From: Roseiarcus sp963779095
GTDB taxonomy: Bacteria; Pseudomonadota; Alphaproteobacteria; Rhizobiales; Beijerinckiaceae
Reading direction: 5' to 3'
NCBI GenBank assembly: GCA_963779095.1
Contig: CAVZWU010000001.1
Coordinates: 62,001-126,000, forward strand
DNA length: 64,000 bases
Below the pieces are notes generated by a model that searched no databases, was not told the DNA's origin, and saw nothing but the letters and a program-made list of their open reading frames with translations. The translations under genes were made by a program, and so were the position numbers. Shown here piece by piece: positions 1 to 9,003 of the stretch (the first letter of the stretch is position 1; each line of letters starts with the position of its first letter).

Positions 1-1
1 G

Positions 2-423
2 GTCAACTCGAAGGATCACACGACGCTTGTCGCTGCCGTCAAGGCGGCTGGACTCGTCGACACGCTGGAAGGCGCCGGGCCATTCACCGTCTTTGCGCCG
101 ACCAACGAGGCTTTCGCCCGTCTGCCGGCCGGCACGGTAGACACCTTACTGAAGCCCGAAAACAAGCAGATGCCGACCACAATCCTGACCTATCACGTCG
201 TTCCGGGGCGCCTCACCGAGGCCGACATTGACGCCAGGATCAAGCAAGGCGGCGGAAAGGCCATGATGAAAACCGTTCAGGGCGAAGACCTGACCTTTGT
301 GCGCGCGCCGGCCATCTTTGGGTCATCGACGCCAAGGGCGACAAGGCCGAAGTCACGATCCCCAACGTGATGCAGTCGAACGGCGTCATTCAGGTGATCA
401 ACAAGGTTCTACTCCCGAGCTGA
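2..423 (+). CDS. FAS1 (fasciclin) domain protein, 5'-truncated and frameshifted
   Basis: The 5' end lies outside the window. From base 2 the frame reads a typical FAS1 core with the H1-like stretch FTVFAPTNEAF and the H2-like stretch ILTYHVVPG. FAS1 domains are extracellular adhesion-type modules. Near bases 300-310 the frame changes: the matching C-terminal part (VIDAKGDKAEV, NGVIQVINKVLLPS) continues one frame over and stops at TGA 421-423. One missing or extra base therefore separates the two halves. The gene sits just upstream of an ECF sigma/anti-sigma pair, a partnership also known for SigK and FAS1 proteins in mycobacteria. Family assignment is firm; whether the frame break is real is not known. 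Confidence 0.8.
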
Positions 424-456
424 GCCCTCCTCCTACGGCTCATGGGGGTGGCAGCG

Positions 457-487
457 GGCGGACGCCATTAGCGTCCGCCTGCTTTTT
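457..487 (+). terminator. Rho-independent terminator after the FAS1 gene
   Basis: A 9-bp perfect stem (GGCGGACGC paired with GCGTCCGCC) with a CATTA loop is followed by TGC and a T5 run. It lies 34 bp after the FAS1 stop codon and 46 bp before the sigma-factor start, so it should separate the FAS1 transcript from the sigma operon. Confidence 0.75.
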
Positions 488-532
488 CGCGTCGGTTTGC
501 GCCGGCGCCATCCGCTATCTTAGGATGCCGAA

Positions 533-1084
533 ATGACGGCGGCAGGGGCAGACGATCTGGCGCGCCTTTTGAGCCGCATCGCCGCGCGCGACACGGCGGC
601 CTTTGCAGCGCTCTACAAGCAGACAAGCGCGAAACTCTATGGAGTTGTCGCGCGTATCCTCAAGCGAGGCGACGTCGCGGCTGACGTGCTTCAGGAGACC
701 TACGTGCGCGTCTGGGAGAAGGCCGGCGAATTCGATTCCAACAAGGGCTCGCCTCTTGCCTGGATGGCGACTATCGCCCGCAACCGCGCGCTGGACGAAG
801 TTCGGCGGATGCGCCCCGTTTCGCTCGACGATCAGACAGAGGGGTTCGAACCGGCCGCGGAGGAAGTCGATCCGCTCGGCGCGCGCGAACGTTCCGAGGG
901 GCTCGCGAGGCTCATCGACTGCCTTAAGGGATTGGACGAAGAGAAGCGCGCGATCGTCTTGCTCGCCTATTACCGCGGCTTGAGCCGCGAGGCGCTCGCC
1001 AAGCGCTTCGGACGGCCGGTCCCAACGATCAAGACCTGGCTCCACCGCAGCCTCGCGCAGCTTGGGGACTGCCTCAAGTCATGA
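533..1084 (+). CDS. ECF RNA polymerase sigma factor (SigK-like)
   Basis: The 183-residue protein has the two-domain layout of group 4 (ECF) sigma factors. A sigma2 region (about residues 15-85) contains DVLQETYVRVWEKAGEF and the promoter-melting segment ending WMATIARNRALDEVRR. A sigma4 helix-turn-helix (about 125-180) contains YYRGLSREALAKRFGRPVPT and TWLHRSLAQL. The start at ATG 533 fits the family length. The stop overlaps the next start as ATGA (1081-1084), so it is translationally coupled to the anti-sigma gene. By family logic it is held inactive by that membrane protein and directs a small regulon, which may include the adjacent FAS1 gene (inference). Confidence 0.93.
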   Translation: MTAAGADDLARLLSRIAARDTAAFAALYKQTSAKLYGVVARILKRGDVAADVLQETYVRVWEKAGEFDSNKGSPLAWMATIARNRALDEVRRMRPVSLDDQTEGFEPAAEEVDPLGARERSEGLARLIDCLKGLDEEKRAIVLLAYYRGLSREALAKRFGRPVPTIKTWLHRSLAQLGDCLKS

Positions 1085-1791
1085 CGATCTCGCCCGACGA
1101 CGACTTCGCCGCGGCCGAATATGCGCTCGGCACACTCGACGTGAGCGAGCGGGCGACGCTGGCCGCGCGGCGGTTGCGCGAACCCGAGCTCGATGAGGCG
1201 ATCCGGGCCTGGGAGGAGCGGTTGGCTCCGCTCGTCGAGGCGGCGCCGGAGATCGAGCCTCCGGGCGACCTTCTCCCCGCAATCGAGGCGCGCATCCGAG
1301 CTACGTCGCCCGAAGCGCCGATGAACGCCGCGGTTATCGCCCTTCGACGAAGCGTCGCGCTCTGGCGTACGACGGCGATCGCCGCATCCGTCTTCGCGGC
1401 CGTGCTCGCGATCGGCTTCGTCGCACGCGAGACGACCCGGCGATCCGTGCCGCGCGAATATGTGGCGATCCTGCAGAAGGACGCCGCTTCGCCGGCCTTC
1501 GAGGTGACGGTCAATCTCGATAAGCAAGAGCTCACTGTTCGTCCGGTCGCGGCGCGAGCTCCGCCCGGCAAGTCTTATGAGCTCTGGATCATCGACGCGA
1601 AGCTCGGCGCGCCGCGGTCGCTTGGCGTGATTGGCGAGGGGGCGCACGCCGCGAACTTGTCCGCCTACGAGCCCGGGGTGGTCGCGAATGCGACCTACGC
1701 CGTGACGGTCGAGCCGCCGGGCGGATCCCCAGACGGCAAGCCTTCCGGGCCGCCGGCGTTCGTTGGCAAGCTGATCCCGGTCGGCCCCTGA
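1081..1791 (+). CDS. anti-sigma factor, RskA-type membrane protein
   Basis: The 236-residue protein has a cytoplasmic N-terminal part with the zinc-less anti-sigma start (DDDFAAAEYALGTLD). One membrane segment follows at about residues 97-117 (TAIAASVFAAVLAIGFVA). The periplasmic C-terminal region contains SYELWIIDAKLGAPRSLGVI, typical of the RskA C-terminal domain. It overlaps the sigma gene by four bases. The expected role is to bind and sequester the partner sigma factor at the inner membrane until a periplasmic signal triggers its proteolysis. Assignment rests on the domain pattern plus gene pairing. Confidence 0.9.
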   Translation: MTISPDDDFAAAEYALGTLDVSERATLAARRLREPELDEAIRAWEERLAPLVEAAPEIEPPGDLLPAIEARIRATSPEAPMNAAVIALRRSVALWRTTAIAASVFAAVLAIGFVARETTRRSVPREYVAILQKDAASPAFEVTVNLDKQELTVRPVAARAPPGKSYELWIIDAKLGAPRSLGVIGEGAHAANLSAYEPGVVANATYAVTVEPPGGSPDGKPSGPPAFVGKLIPVGP

Positions 1792-2246
1792 AGGCGCAGG
1801 CCGCGCGGCGGCGATCGGTCTCGATCGCCACTTGCGGGAAGGCGCCTCAAACCCCATTTCCCTCCGCATCGAGAGAACCCCGTTCCCGCTTGAACGAGAG
1901 GGGCGAACAGAGCCGCTTTGAAACCGCGCGCCAAGTTTGGGGCGAAGCAGCGGCGTGTTCCTTTGAAAAACGGACGTTGCATAGCCCCGGCGGTTCTTTA
2001 TTCGCCAAGTAATCGTTCATACCTTGCAAGTACATGGCGAAGAACGCGTCGGCGAAATCACGTCAATGTGAACCACGCCTTCGTATCGGATCAAGGCGTG
2101 CAGCATGCGCCCGGTGAGGATAGCGCAGAGGCTGAAAGCGACGTGAGCGCGTCGACGAGGAACGAAAGCCCCAATCCGCGCGTTTCCGTTCGCTGTTGTG
2201 ATTCCGACTTTTGCGAGTCTCGGTCGCGGAGCGAGAGGAGGGCGTC
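1792..2246. other. intergenic region without a recognised gene
   Basis: About 455 bases separate the anti-sigma gene from the next exported protein. Frames are open here on both strands, but none has a convincing start, Shine-Dalgarno sequence or family resemblance. The part from 2040 to 2240 is somewhat less GC-rich than its surroundings and probably holds the promoter of the downstream gene. I see no clear hairpin. Confidence 0.4.
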
Positions 2247-2705
2247 ATGCAAGGACTTTTTTTCACGGCGGCCCTGGTGGCCGCGGGTCTTGTGGGTTTC
2301 GGCAATTTCGGCATGCGAGCGCAAGACACGCGCACCCAGGGGGTGCGTTCTCAAGACTACAGCGTTGAGCAGGGCCCCGAGCAGGCTGGCGTTTTCGACC
2401 GGTGGCTCAAGCCGAACGCCCCGGAATGCGTGCCGGTCTCGGACATCGCGTCGGTGTCGCGGTTGACCAAGCTTACGCCGGCGCAGTTCCAGTTCGTAAG
2501 AGCGCTCTATATCGCCATTCCTCCGGTGTCGCGGGAGCTACCTCCGGGCGATAGCGCGATCGTGGCGAGCGCGGATGGCAAGGCGATGATCGCCCTTGTA
2601 TCCGACGGCGAGACCTGCGCGCGGTTCCTGGCGCCCAATTTTATCTTGTCGATGCTGGTTCAGGTGGGCAAGGGCGAGAGCGTGAAGCTCGGCGAGCCGA
2701 TCTGA
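2247..2705 (+). CDS. exported protein of unknown function
   Basis: I chose ATG 2247 because a purine-rich Shine-Dalgarno-like stretch (GAGAGGAGGG) lies just upstream and because this start places a signal-peptide-like segment at the N-terminus (QGLFFTAALVAAGLVGFGN). A longer frame from 2211 would bury that segment. The mature part of about 125 residues is hydrophilic with two cysteines (APECVPV, DGETCARF) that could form a disulfide in the periplasm. I do not recognise a family. Similar 150-residue exported proteins of unknown role are common in Hyphomicrobiales. It stands alone between the sigma operon and a beta-barrel gene. Confidence 0.6.
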   Translation: MQGLFFTAALVAAGLVGFGNFGMRAQDTRTQGVRSQDYSVEQGPEQAGVFDRWLKPNAPECVPVSDIASVSRLTKLTPAQFQFVRALYIAIPPVSRELPPGDSAIVASADGKAMIALVSDGETCARFLAPNFILSMLVQVGKGESVKLGEPI

Positions 2706-3044
2706 CGGTGCAGCGCGGCTAAGCAGCCGCGGCCGTTACGATTGTTGGTCCACTGACCTGTTTGCCGCGCCTCCCGGTATGGGGAGGCCGGAAGCTCGGA
2801 AGGCGCTAGAGCCGACCACTCCCGCAGTGAACGCGCGCGTTCGCTGACTGCACGATCCGGCGTCCGCGATGGGCGCGGCGGGATCTTCGACGATAACTCT
2901 GACCTTCCACCACAAGCCATGCGCTATTGCCGGCCGCGCTCTTCCCTTCTATGAATCCAAAGGGTCGAGTCGCTCTACGCTGGGGAGCGGGCAGCGCTGT
3001 CGAGGTGGCGACGGTGTATGGGAGACCCCGGGGGCGACGCGAAA
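2706..3044. other. intergenic region without a recognised gene
   Basis: Roughly 340 bases lie between the exported protein and the outer-membrane protein. Short frames exist on both strands, but none looks coding. No strong terminator hairpin was seen. The promoter of the beta-barrel gene is presumably in the last 150 bases. Confidence 0.35.
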
Positions 3045-3884
3045 ATGCGAAACTACCAGTGCGCGTTGTTGCTCGTGGCGGGACTCTGCGCTGCGCCGGC
3101 GGCGGCCGCGGACCTACCGACGAAGAAGCTGGCGCCGGCGCCCGTTCCCCAGCCAGTCCTTCCCTCGAGCTGGCATTTCGAGATCACCGGCTATGGCTGG
3201 GCGTCGAGCATTGCGGGAAGCACGGGCTTCGGCTCCCTGCCGACTCTACCTTATTACGCGCCTTTCGCCAAAGTGCTACAGCACTTCCAGGGCGGCATCA
3301 TGAGTAGCTTCGTCGCCCGCAACGACACGTTCATTGCCGGAATCGATTTCGTCTGGGCGCGGATCGGTGGGTCCGGAGTCTTACAAAACCCCGACAGCGT
3401 GCTCTACGGCGGAAAGACGAGCCTCACTCTCAACGAGGGGTTCATCACCGCCTTCGGCGGCGTTCGCGTGCCGCTCGGCATACCGAACCTTTCTCTCTAC
3501 GGCACGGTCGGCGCCCGTAACTTCTACGCCGGGACAAAGCTCACTGTCAGCGGCCCGTTCGGATTGTTCAACGGGACTGAAACCGTGAACAAGGACTGGG
3601 TCAATCCGGTCGCCGGCTTCGCCGCGCAGTATCGCTACGACGACCGCTGGTTCATGAATATGCTGGCCGACCTCGGCGGGTGGTCCGACAGCGCCACCGG
3701 ACAGGCGCTCGCCTCGGTCGGCTACAACTGGACACAGAACATTGCTACGACCGTCGGCTATCGCGTCATGTACAACTACACCCACCAGGACACCGGCATC
3801 AACACCATCACCTTCGAACCGAGGAGCTTCCGTTACCAGCAGTGGATGTACGGGCCTTTCGCTGGGTTCAAATATAGTTTCTGA
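3045..3884 (+). CDS. outer-membrane beta-barrel protein
   Basis: The start at ATG 3045 gives a standard Sec signal peptide (MRNYQCALLLVAGLCAAPAAA) ending at an AxA site. A proline-rich linker follows, then about 240 residues of alternating beta-strands rich in Gly and aromatic residues (FEITGYGWASSIAG, FIAGIDFVWARIGGSG, TTVGYRVMYNYTH). The last residue is Phe (GFKYSF), the usual outer-membrane assembly signal. It resembles the 8-stranded OmpW/Omp25-like porin-type proteins of alphaproteobacteria. No substrate can be read from the sequence. It is convergent with the flavodoxin-fold gene on the other strand, 22 bases away. Confidence 0.8.
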   Translation: MRNYQCALLLVAGLCAAPAAAADLPTKKLAPAPVPQPVLPSSWHFEITGYGWASSIAGSTGFGSLPTLPYYAPFAKVLQHFQGGIMSSFVARNDTFIAGIDFVWARIGGSGVLQNPDSVLYGGKTSLTLNEGFITAFGGVRVPLGIPNLSLYGTVGARNFYAGTKLTVSGPFGLFNGTETVNKDWVNPVAGFAAQYRYDDRWFMNMLADLGGWSDSATGQALASVGYNWTQNIATTVGYRVMYNYTHQDTGINTITFEPRSFRYQQWMYGPFAGFKYSF

Positions 3885-3906
3885 TCCGACGTCCTCCTCG
3901 GCCCTC

Positions 3907-4491
3907 TCACCAGCTCTCGAAGGCGCGGGCGACGCGCTCGAGAAACGCCGCGCGCCGGGGCGCGCCGGTGAAATTCATGTCGTAGAGGGCGAGATACTCG
4001 AAGCGGCCCTTCGGATCGATCAGCGCGCCAATGTTGTCGCGCACGAACCGGAGCGTAGGGTCGCCCTTTGCCGAGACATCGCGCTCGCTTTCGCCATAGG
4101 CGCACACCGAAGCGATGCGCTTGATGTGATGAAGGTTGGGATGGAAGAGCCCGGCCTCGTCGATGCGGAGGGCGACGCCCGGCAGAAATACGCGCTGGAA
4201 ATATCCCTGCATGATCGCGGGCAGGCCATCGAACCAGACGGGAAACACAAGCACGAGCGCGTCCGCCGCTCGGAGGCGCTGAACGTATCCTTCGACCTCG
4301 CGCGTGTTGGCGTTCGTGTCGACATAGCGGAGGAGTCCCTCCCGTGACATGACGGGATCGAACTTTTCCGCATAGAGGTCGAGATCGTCGACGATATGCC
4401 CGCCCGCGCGCAGGATCTCGACGACGCGGCCGTGCAAAGCGGATACGAAGCTCGTTTCCAACGGATGGGCGAAGACGACAAGAATTCGCAA
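3907..4491 (-). CDS. NAD(P)H dehydrogenase (quinone)-like flavodoxin-fold protein
   Basis: The 194-residue protein begins with the FMN phosphate-binding start of the flavodoxin_2 family (MRILVVFAHPLETSFVSAL). It also contains the family's quinone-reductase block (ALVLVFPVWFDGLPAIMQGYFQRVF). It should be a cytosolic FMN or FAD dependent NAD(P)H:acceptor oxidoreductase like MdaB or KefF. The start is TTG at 4491; the expected stop of the upstream MFS gene lies four bases before it, so the two probably share a transcript. No active-site residue appears lost. The physiological substrate is unknown. Confidence 0.85.
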   Translation of the reverse strand: MRILVVFAHPLETSFVSALHGRVVEILRAGGHIVDDLDLYAEKFDPVMSREGLLRYVDTNANTREVEGYVQRLRAADALVLVFPVWFDGLPAIMQGYFQRVFLPGVALRIDEAGLFHPNLHHIKRIASVCAYGESERDVSAKGDPTLRFVRDNIGALIDPKGRFEYLALYDMNFTGAPRRAAFLERVARAFESW

Positions 4492-4495
4492 AGCT

Positions 4496-6140
4496 CTACG
4501 CTCCGGCCGGCTCGGCGCGACCGATTCCGAAGCTCGCCTCCGCGGTCAGCGGCTATGAGAAATTCGATCCGCGGTGGCTCGATCAACATCTCTCGGATCT
4601 GCTCCTCGAGCAGCCGATCGGCGTTGGTGACCCGCTCGCGCAAATGCATGAGCTCGAGCCACAACTCGATGAGATAGGCTTCCTCATAGCGGCCGAGATC
4701 GCCGGCGTCCTCGAAGATTCCCCACGCGAACGCGCCGTCGCGGCGCCGCTCGAACCCGAGCTCGTCCAGGGCTCGCAGAAACGCGATGCGGTCCTTGGGG
4801 TCGATCCGATATTCGATCTTCACCAGGACCGGCCCGCGATTGTTGTCAATCTCTGCATAGGTCTGCGGCATGCTCCAATGTTGGGACGGCGAAAGGTCGA
4901 GCGATGCGCCCTGCTGCAGCCTCCATCGCCAGGTGAGAGGAATCGCCGCAAGCGCGCCTCCCGCTGCGATGAGGAACGCGGTCGGGAGTCCGGTTTTTGC
5001 GGCGATCTCGCCCCACGCCGCGCTGCACAAGGTCATCGTCCCGTAGATGACCGTCAGGAACACGGCGAGGCCGCGGCCGCGCACCCAATCGGGCAGGACA
5101 TTCTGGGCGGAGGTGTAGAGGCACGTCAGAATGCCGACCCACGCGACGCCGGCGAGCAGGCAGGCGCCGAGAGCGACGACAAGGTGGTCAGCAAAAGCGA
5201 ACAGGGTCAGCGCGAGCGCGGTCAAGATCGTTCCGAAGGCGATTAGCCGGTCAGCGCCGAACCTATGACGCAACTTTTCATGTCCAAGCGACCCGAGGAT
5301 CGCTCCGGCGCTGATCGCGCTCAAGAGGAGACCATAGTGCTCCGCGCCCTGGCCGGTTCGCCGGGCGATCAGCGGCAAAAGACCCCAGTACGCCGCGGTG
5401 AACGGATAGATGGCGATGGTCCGCGCCAGGGTCGCCCATAGCAGGCGGTTGTTGGCGGCGTGCCGAAGCCCGGTGCGAAGCGCGCTGCTCAATCTTTCGG
5501 CGGGCAGCGACGCGGCATGCCTCCCAGGCGCGCGCCACCAGGTGAGCGCCGCGATCACCGCCAGATTGGCGCCGACAAAAATCCACAGCGGAGCGGCCGC
5601 TCCGTAGTTCACGATGATGAAGCCGCCGAGCGTGGGACCGATGGTGCGGCTGAGATTGTAGCCGACGCTGTGAGCGGCGATGGCCCCCGGAACCAGCGGC
5701 TTCGGCACGAGGAGCGGCAAGATCGACAACCATGCCGGAATATTGAGGGACCACGCCGCGCTGAGGACGAATGTCGTCAACAGCAACACGAAGGGCGAGG
5801 CGTAGTCGAGCGAGACGACTGCAGCGAAAGTCGCCATCAGCGCGGCGATGGCGTAGGAGACGGCGACGATCATCCGGCGCGGATCGATGATGTCGGCGAT
5901 CGCGCCCGCGGGAAGGGTGAACAGGAAAATCGGCAGCGTCGTCGCCGCGTGCAGGAGCGCAACCTCGAACGGGTCGAGGCCGAACGTGGTCATCAGCCAG
6001 CCCGCCGCGGTGTCATACATCGCGATGCCGATCAGCGCGCAGGTGCTCGCCGTCCAGACGATCGCGAAGGCCGGATGGGCGAAAGCGCCAAGCATCGGCG
6101 CCGGCTGGGCCGCGGCCTCCCGTGTGTAGCGGAACTTCAT
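4496..6140 (-). CDS. MFS transporter (MFS_3/EntS-like) with C-terminal ferredoxin-like domain; probable frameshift near its end
   Basis: Start ATG 6140 is preceded by GAGGAG. About 12 membrane helices (residues 20-410) carry the MFS loop signature LPAGAIADIIDPRRM. They are followed by a soluble domain (about 430-530) with VLVKIEYRIDPKDR and FAWGIFEDAGDL, which looks like a dimeric alpha-beta barrel of the antibiotic-biosynthesis-monooxygenase type. As written the frame does not stop but runs another 155 codons through the flavodoxin gene. One frame over, a C-terminus ending AEPAGA stops at TAG 4498-4496, much like the ending of the paralogue at 7.3 kb. A one-base indel near 4535 is therefore likely. 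Substrate unknown. Confidence 0.8.
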
Positions 6141-6171
6141 CTTCAAGTCGCTCCTCGCGGGACCCGCGCGC

Positions 6172-7017
6172 CTAGTGCGAGACGAGCGTGCAGCGCTCGG
6201 CCCTGACCAGGAGATCGCGCGTCACTCCGCCGAACGCCCATTCGCGCAATCGACTGTGGCCGAACGCGCCCGCCACGATCAGGTCGGCTTCGATGTCCTC
6301 GGCGATCGCAGCCAGATGCGCGGACTCCGTTTCCTTCAGCGGCGTCGCGACGCAGGTCGCCTCGACGCCGTGGCGATGGAGCCAGTCGCCGACGTCTGCG
6401 ACACGGCCTCGGGCGGCCTTCGATTTCGTGCTCATGGGCGAGTTCGACAACGTCAACCCCCTTGCTGGCCTTGAGGATCGGCAGGGCGTCCGCGACCGCC
6501 CGCCGCGCCTCGCGCGAATCCTTCCAGCAAACCAGAAGCCCGCGTCAATTTGAGCCCGGCCGCGCCGGGAGGCGCCATGAGGACAGGGCGCCCGGCGCGC
6601 ATGAGCAGATCGCTGACCTCGATTTCGGGCGAAGGGGAGAACACCCGCTCGCCGGGTTCAACGGCGGCGACAATCAGGTCGGCTGCGCGAGCCTCGTTGG
6701 CGACATGCTGGGAGGCCGGTCCAGCCGTCATCTGCGAGCGCCACTGAAGATTGTCCACCCCCGACAAGCGCGGACCGGAATTCCGCTTCGCCAGCGGCCG
6801 CGCGCTCGCGAAATTTTTCGAACTCGCGGCCGCGCGGCTCGCCGGGGCCAATGGCCATGAGCGAGGAGTGCAGCGAAAGCTGCCTTGCGGCGACGCCGAT
6901 GACGGCGGCGGAAAAACGCTGCGCCAGGTCGGCCACGACCGCCAGCAGCTCGGCGTTGGACCGATCCATGCGCATGCAGGCCAGAAGAGTGGAAATGCTC
7001 GCCAACCGGCTCTCCAT
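6172..7017 (-). CDS. universal stress protein, two UspA domains, frameshifted
   Basis: Pieces in all three frames join into one protein of about 280 residues. They are an N-terminal UspA part from ATG 7017 (LACMRMDRSNAELLAVVADLA), a middle part (RAADLIVAAVEPGERVFSP and AGRPVLMAPPG), a bridging piece (VADALPILKASKGVDVVEL) and a C-terminal UspA ending DLIVAGAFGHSRLREWAFGG. The last carries the G-x9-G ATP-binding pattern of UspA proteins. Frame changes fall near 6720, 6545 and 6440. It lies between two paralogous MFS transporters and may be co-transcribed with the one downstream. The breaks look like sequence errors, but a true pseudogene cannot be excluded. Confidence 0.72.
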
Positions 7018-7263
7018 GGGCGAGTGCGGTTGCATCCGCCCGCCAATTCAAATTATTAAAACGCCGCGTCGCCAAGGCGGAGCGCGATACAGGGTGGGAA
7101 TATAGCCCTCAGCCGTCGGAATTCGACGGGCGCCGAGGCCGAATTAAAATATTCGGCGCCGCCGCGCCAGTTTTACGCCGTCTTCAGGCGGCTGACCCGA
7201 AGCGCCGAGGCGTCTTGAAACTTCAACCGATGTTCGCCATTTGACCTAGGATTCCGGCGAGCA

Positions 7264-8985
7264 GTGGCCTTCCGGCTTTTGTTCTTCCACGAGGCCTTTT
7301 TGTCCAGCGAGTCCAGCATCAATTCGGACGCGCCCGCAGGCGGGGACTTGCGTTGGGGCGTTTTCAGCAGTTTGGCGTTCACCGTCATGCTGGTCGCGAG
7401 TTCGGCGTCGAACGTCGGCTTCGCGATGTTCGACATGTCGTCGAACTGGCTGATGACCAGTCTTAATCCCGATCCGATGATGGTCTCGGCGGTTCAGGTC
7501 GCGACCACGCTGCCGATGTTTCTCCTGACCCTGCCCGCCGGCGCGCTGACCGACATCCTCGACGCGCGCAGGCTGCTGATCGGCGCGCAGCTCGCCGTGA
7601 CCGCGATATCGATCGTCTTCGCGGCCTTGGTCACGACGCATTGGGCGACGCCGGCTGTGCTGCTTGCGACGGCCTTTTGTCTCGGCGGAAGCGGAGCGCT
7701 CGCCGCGCCAGCGTGGCTCGTGATCACGCCCATGCTGGTGCCGAAGCACGATCTCGACAGCGCGATCGCGATCAACAACGCAAGCTACAACGTGAGCCGC
7801 GCGATCGGCCCGGCCCTTGGCGGATTGGCGATCGCGACCGTCAGCATCGCGGCGCCGTTCTGGTGCTTTTGCGTGGGCAATATCGCCGTGCTCGCGGCGC
7901 TCATCTGGTGGCGCGCTCCGCGCCGCGCGAGAGAATCCCTGCCTGCCGAGCGCCTTGTCAGCGCGCTGCGCACTGGCCTGCGCTACGCCAGAAACAATCG
8001 CGACATTGATTCGACGATCATCCGCGCCCTCGCCTTTTTCCTCTTCGCCAGCGCCTATTGGGCGCTGCTGCCGCTGGTCGCGCGCACGCAGATCCATAAT
8101 GGGCCCGAAGTCTACGGCGTTCTGCTCGGCATGATCGGCGTGGGGTCGATCCTTGGCTCCTTTGCGCTCAACAGTCTCAAGGCGCTCCTCGGTCCTGATC
8201 GTCTGGCGACGGTCGGGACCCTTGGCACAATTCTCGCTCTCGTGCTGTACGGCGAGGCGCGCGAGCCCTTCATCGCCGGCGCTGCGAGCCTGATTGCGGG
8301 CGCGTCATGGATCACGATGATGACGACGCTGTTCGTTTCGGCGCAGGTGGCGTTGCCGGAATGGGTGCGGGGCCGGGGTCTGGCGCTTTTCCTGACGGCG
8401 TATTTCGGCGCGATGACGCTCGGCAGCGCGCTCTGGGGCAAGGTCGCCAGCATCGAAGGGGTTCCGACCGCGCTTTATCTCGCCGCGGCGGGCGCGGCGG
8501 TCGGGATGGTCCTGACCGCGCGGTGGAGACTGCAAACCGCCGCTGCGCTCGACCTTACGCCGTCGATGCACTGGCGCACCCCGGTGTTCGTGCATCCGGT
8601 GGAGGACGACGAGGGGCCGATCCTCTTGACCGTCGAATATCGGATCGACCCGAAGGACATCAAACCTTTCCTCACGCTCATGCATGAAATCGGTCTCGAG
8701 CGGAAACGCGACGGCGCATATGCTTGGGGCGTTTTCGAGGATATTCAGGTCAGCGGCCGGATCGTCGAGACGTTTCTCATCCAGTCGCTGCTCGAGCTCA
8801 AGCACCTGCGGACGCGGGTGACGATCGCCGACCGCATGATCGAGGAAAAGGCGCGCGCGTTCGTTAAGGAGCCGGTGAAGGTGAAATTTCTTGTCGCGCC
8901 GAAGCGCCACCGTCACAAGCGGCGGAAAGGGTCGAGGACGCTTGTTCCCCCGCAGGCCGCCCGCGAGCCCGCTCCAGCCGGGTAG
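7264..8985 (+). CDS. MFS transporter (MFS_3/EntS-like) with C-terminal ferredoxin-like domain
   Basis: The 573-residue protein starts at GTG 7264 and is a clear paralogue of the transporter at 4.5-6.1 kb. It shares the same helices, the loop LPAGALTDILDARR and the same added C-terminal domain (LLTVEYRIDPKDIKPF, AYAWGVFED). Twelve predicted helices end near residue 420. A basic tail (RHRHKRRKGSR) follows the C-terminal domain. Proteins of this arrangement are annotated as MFS transporters of the enterobactin-exporter class, but no siderophore genes are nearby. The C-terminal domain may control dimerisation or bind a small ligand (inference). Confidence 0.88.
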   Translation: MAFRLLFFHEAFLSSESSINSDAPAGGDLRWGVFSSLAFTVMLVASSASNVGFAMFDMSSNWLMTSLNPDPMMVSAVQVATTLPMFLLTLPAGALTDILDARRLLIGAQLAVTAISIVFAALVTTHWATPAVLLATAFCLGGSGALAAPAWLVITPMLVPKHDLDSAIAINNASYNVSRAIGPALGGLAIATVSIAAPFWCFCVGNIAVLAALIWWRAPRRARESLPAERLVSALRTGLRYARNNRDIDSTIIRALAFFLFASAYWALLPLVARTQIHNGPEVYGVLLGMIGVGSILGSFALNSLKALLGPDRLATVGTLGTILALVLYGEAREPFIAGAASLIAGASWITMMTTLFVSAQVALPEWVRGRGLALFLTAYFGAMTLGSALWGKVASIEGVPTALYLAAAGAAVGMVLTARWRLQTAAALDLTPSMHWRTPVFVHPVEDDEGPILLTVEYRIDPKDIKPFLTLMHEIGLERKRDGAYAWGVFEDIQVSGRIVETFLIQSLLELKHLRTRVTIADRMIEEKARAFVKEPVKVKFLVAPKRHRHKRRKGSRTLVPPQAAREPAPAG

Positions 8986-9003
8986 GCGCGGGAGCGCCGT
9001 CAG

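Noticed and set aside
4020..4495. Continuation of the MFS frame for about 155 codons through the flavodoxin gene
   Set aside because: The extra part has no family resemblance and lies antiphase over a well-supported gene. A one-base shift gives a natural stop just before that gene.
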